This document shows positions 6,369 through 7,645 of a stretch of DNA of 7,645 bases, piece after piece; position 1 is the first letter of the stretch, and each line of letters opens with the position of its first letter. Made by a program: the position numbers and the translations under genes. The notes below the pieces were generated by a model, which was given only the letters and a program-made list of their open reading frames with translations, did no database searches and was not told where the DNA came from. Origin of the DNA: QHXQ01 sp036389375 (lineage in GTDB: Bacteria; Acidobacteriota; Blastocatellia; Pyrinomonadales; Pyrinomonadaceae); contig DASVQA010000052.1 of NCBI GenBank assembly GCA_036389375.1, positions 1 through 7,645 of the forward strand, written 5' to 3'.

Positions 6369-7625
6369 ATGACGTTGGCACGAAGCAGAGCATGGCGTGG
6401 GATCGGGACGGGGCTACTGTCGTTCGCATTGCTATTGACGATGACGGGCCCGGCCGCGACCGCACAGACCAGACGGACGAACCGCCCGCGCATCGCCGCG
6501 CGCCGCACGGCCACAACACAAACGACGCAGCCGATCCGTGTGCCGCAAATAGCGCCTGCGCCCGCGCCCGCGCCCCAGCAGACGCCAACGCCAAAACCTA
6601 CGCCGACGCCCGCGCCGACCCAGCCAGCCCCGGCGGCGGAGGTGATTGACGAGGACGAGGTTATTCGCGTCACGTCGAATCTGGTGGTCGTGCCTGCGTC
6701 CGTGACGACGCAGCAAGGCGAGCCTGTGCAGGGTTTGCAGCCCGCCGACTTCCGGCTCGAAGAAGAAGGGCGCGCGCAGGAGATCGCGCAGATCGGCGAC
6801 GCCGAACAAGTGCCGCTCGACATCGCCATTTTGTTCGACGTGTCGTCGAGCGTCACGGCCAAAAACTTCTTTGTCTTTCAACAGCAGTCCGCCGCGCGCT
6901 TCCTGAAAGACGTGCTGAAGCCGATTGACCGCGCCGCCATCATCACCGTCGCCGAGCGCCCCACGCTCGTCCAACCGTTGACCACTGCCGACGCCGCGAC
7001 CGCGAAGGTGCTGGCCATCCCGGCGGCGGACAAGAGCGTGGCCACGGCCTTCTACGATTCGGTCGCATTCGCCGCGAAGTATCTGGCGGAGAATGCGCCC
7101 GGTCGCCATCGCCGCGTGATCCTCGTCCTCTCCGACGGCGACGACAATTTCAGCAGCGCCGTGCGCGAGCAGACCGTCGCAGAGGATGACGCGCAGAAGA
7201 AGGCGGAAGCGGAGGGCGGCAACCGTTTGCAGTCTGTCCGCGCCGCCGCGCACAGGGATTTGGAATCGCGGCATCGCCGCGCCGTCGTCGCCGTCCAGCG
7301 CGACGTGCAACGCGCCGACATAGTCTTCTACGCGATCAATCCGGGCGGGCCGTCCATCCGTTTGAACGAGATTGCCACGCGCGCGCAAAACGGCATGCGT
7401 CAAGTGGCCGAAGCGACCGGCGGCACGGCCTACGTGCCCGAAAACGCCGATGCGCTGCCCACCGTCTTTCGCCAGATCGCCAACGAACTACGCGCGCAAT
7501 ATCTCTTGCAATACTATTCAAACAGCAACGCGCCCAACGGCAAATATCTCAACATCAAAGTCAACAGCCCCACCCATCCCGACCTACGCATCCGCGCCCG
7601 GCAGGGCTACTACGTCAAAAAATAG
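6369..7625 (+). CDS. Secreted VWFA-related domain protein (acidobacterial type)
   Basis: A 418-residue protein with a signal peptide at ~1-32 (TGPAATAQ), an Arg/Thr-rich stretch, and a Pro/Ala/Thr linker at ~60-90. Next comes a strand-rich lead-in (RVTSNLVVVPASVTTQQG and LQPADFRLEEEG) typical of the VWFA-related proteins abundant in Acidobacteriota. The von Willebrand A fold occupies ~148-375. Its MIDAS metal site is intact: D157, S159 and S161 in FDVSSS, T226 in VATAFYDS, and D256 in VLSDGDDN. A charged helical segment at ~264-313 lies between the third MIDAS Asp and the strand ADIVFYAINPGG. The C-terminus is a beta sandwich-like tail (AQYLLQYYSN, then RIRARQGYYVKK). Such domains mediate metal-dependent protein binding, but the partner is unknown. 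GTG 6366, ATG 6369 and TTG 6375 are possible starts; I chose the ATG. It follows the OmpA gene's terminator, so it needs its own promoter in 6279-6365, which I could not identify. Confidence 0.92.
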   Translation: MTLARSRAWRGIGTGLLSFALLLTMTGPAATAQTRRTNRPRIAARRTATTQTTQPIRVPQIAPAPAPAPQQTPTPKPTPTPAPTQPAPAAEVIDEDEVIRVTSNLVVVPASVTTQQGEPVQGLQPADFRLEEEGRAQEIAQIGDAEQVPLDIAILFDVSSSVTAKNFFVFQQQSAARFLKDVLKPIDRAAIITVAERPTLVQPLTTADAATAKVLAIPAADKSVATAFYDSVAFAAKYLAENAPGRHRRVILVLSDGDDNFSSAVREQTVAEDDAQKKAEAEGGNRLQSVRAAAHRDLESRHRRAVVAVQRDVQRADIVFYAINPGGPSIRLNEIATRAQNGMRQVAEATGGTAYVPENADALPTVFRQIANELRAQYLLQYYSNSNAPNGKYLNIKVNSPTHPDLRIRARQGYYVKK

Positions 7626-7645
7626 AGAGTCCGGCGAGTCCAGCG

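Noticed and set aside
6432..7403. 323-codon minus-strand frame antisense to the VWFA gene
   Set aside because: It is Arg/Gly/Asp-rich with no domain, opposite a gene with an intact MIDAS motif.

Overview
The window is GC-rich (roughly 65% by eye). It holds seven genes arranged divergently around an intergenic region near position 3150: three on the minus strand to the left and four on the plus strand to the right. At least six of the seven products carry an N-terminal signal peptide, so this is a neighbourhood of exported envelope and periplasmic proteins. The organism is most likely an Acidobacteriota member, possibly class Blastocatellia. The main reasons are the secreted VWFA-related protein of the type expanded in that phylum, an OmpA-family protein with a DUF5666-like N-terminal domain, and a small secreted Asp/Arg-rich helical protein of a kind I associate with acidobacterial genomes. 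The class-level placement is inference.

Left arm (minus strand, read from 3084 down to 1): a HAD-superfamily acid phosphatase of the 5'-nucleotidase e(P4) family comes first. After 72 bp follows a PafA-like alkaline phosphatase of the phosphodiesterase/nucleotide pyrophosphatase superfamily with every expected catalytic residue. Then, with 0 or 18 bp between stop and start, comes the first 127 codons of a secreted Lys/Ala/Pro-rich protein that runs off the left edge. The spacing suggests one operon. The two phosphatases would release phosphate from nucleotides and other monoesters outside the cytoplasm.

Right arm (plus strand): an unrecognised 174-residue protein probably starting with TTG (3228-3752); a 220-residue secreted Asp/Arg/Asn-rich helical protein (4048-4710) followed by a hairpin terminator; a 342-bp stretch, somewhat richer in A+T and without a gene, between that terminator and the next start; an OmpA-family protein joining a DUF5666-like domain, a coiled coil and an OmpA C-terminal domain (5133-6182), closed by a very strong intrinsic terminator; and a VWFA-related secreted protein with an intact MIDAS site (6369-7625). 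The two terminators make the last three plus-strand genes separate transcription units.

No tRNA, rRNA, CRISPR array, insertion sequence, integrase or toxin-antitoxin system is visible. I find no convincing new multi-gene system. The items most worth checking are the unknown histidine-containing 174-residue family, the OmpA fusion with a substituted peptidoglycan-contact residue, and the histone-tail-like linker of the truncated left-edge protein.
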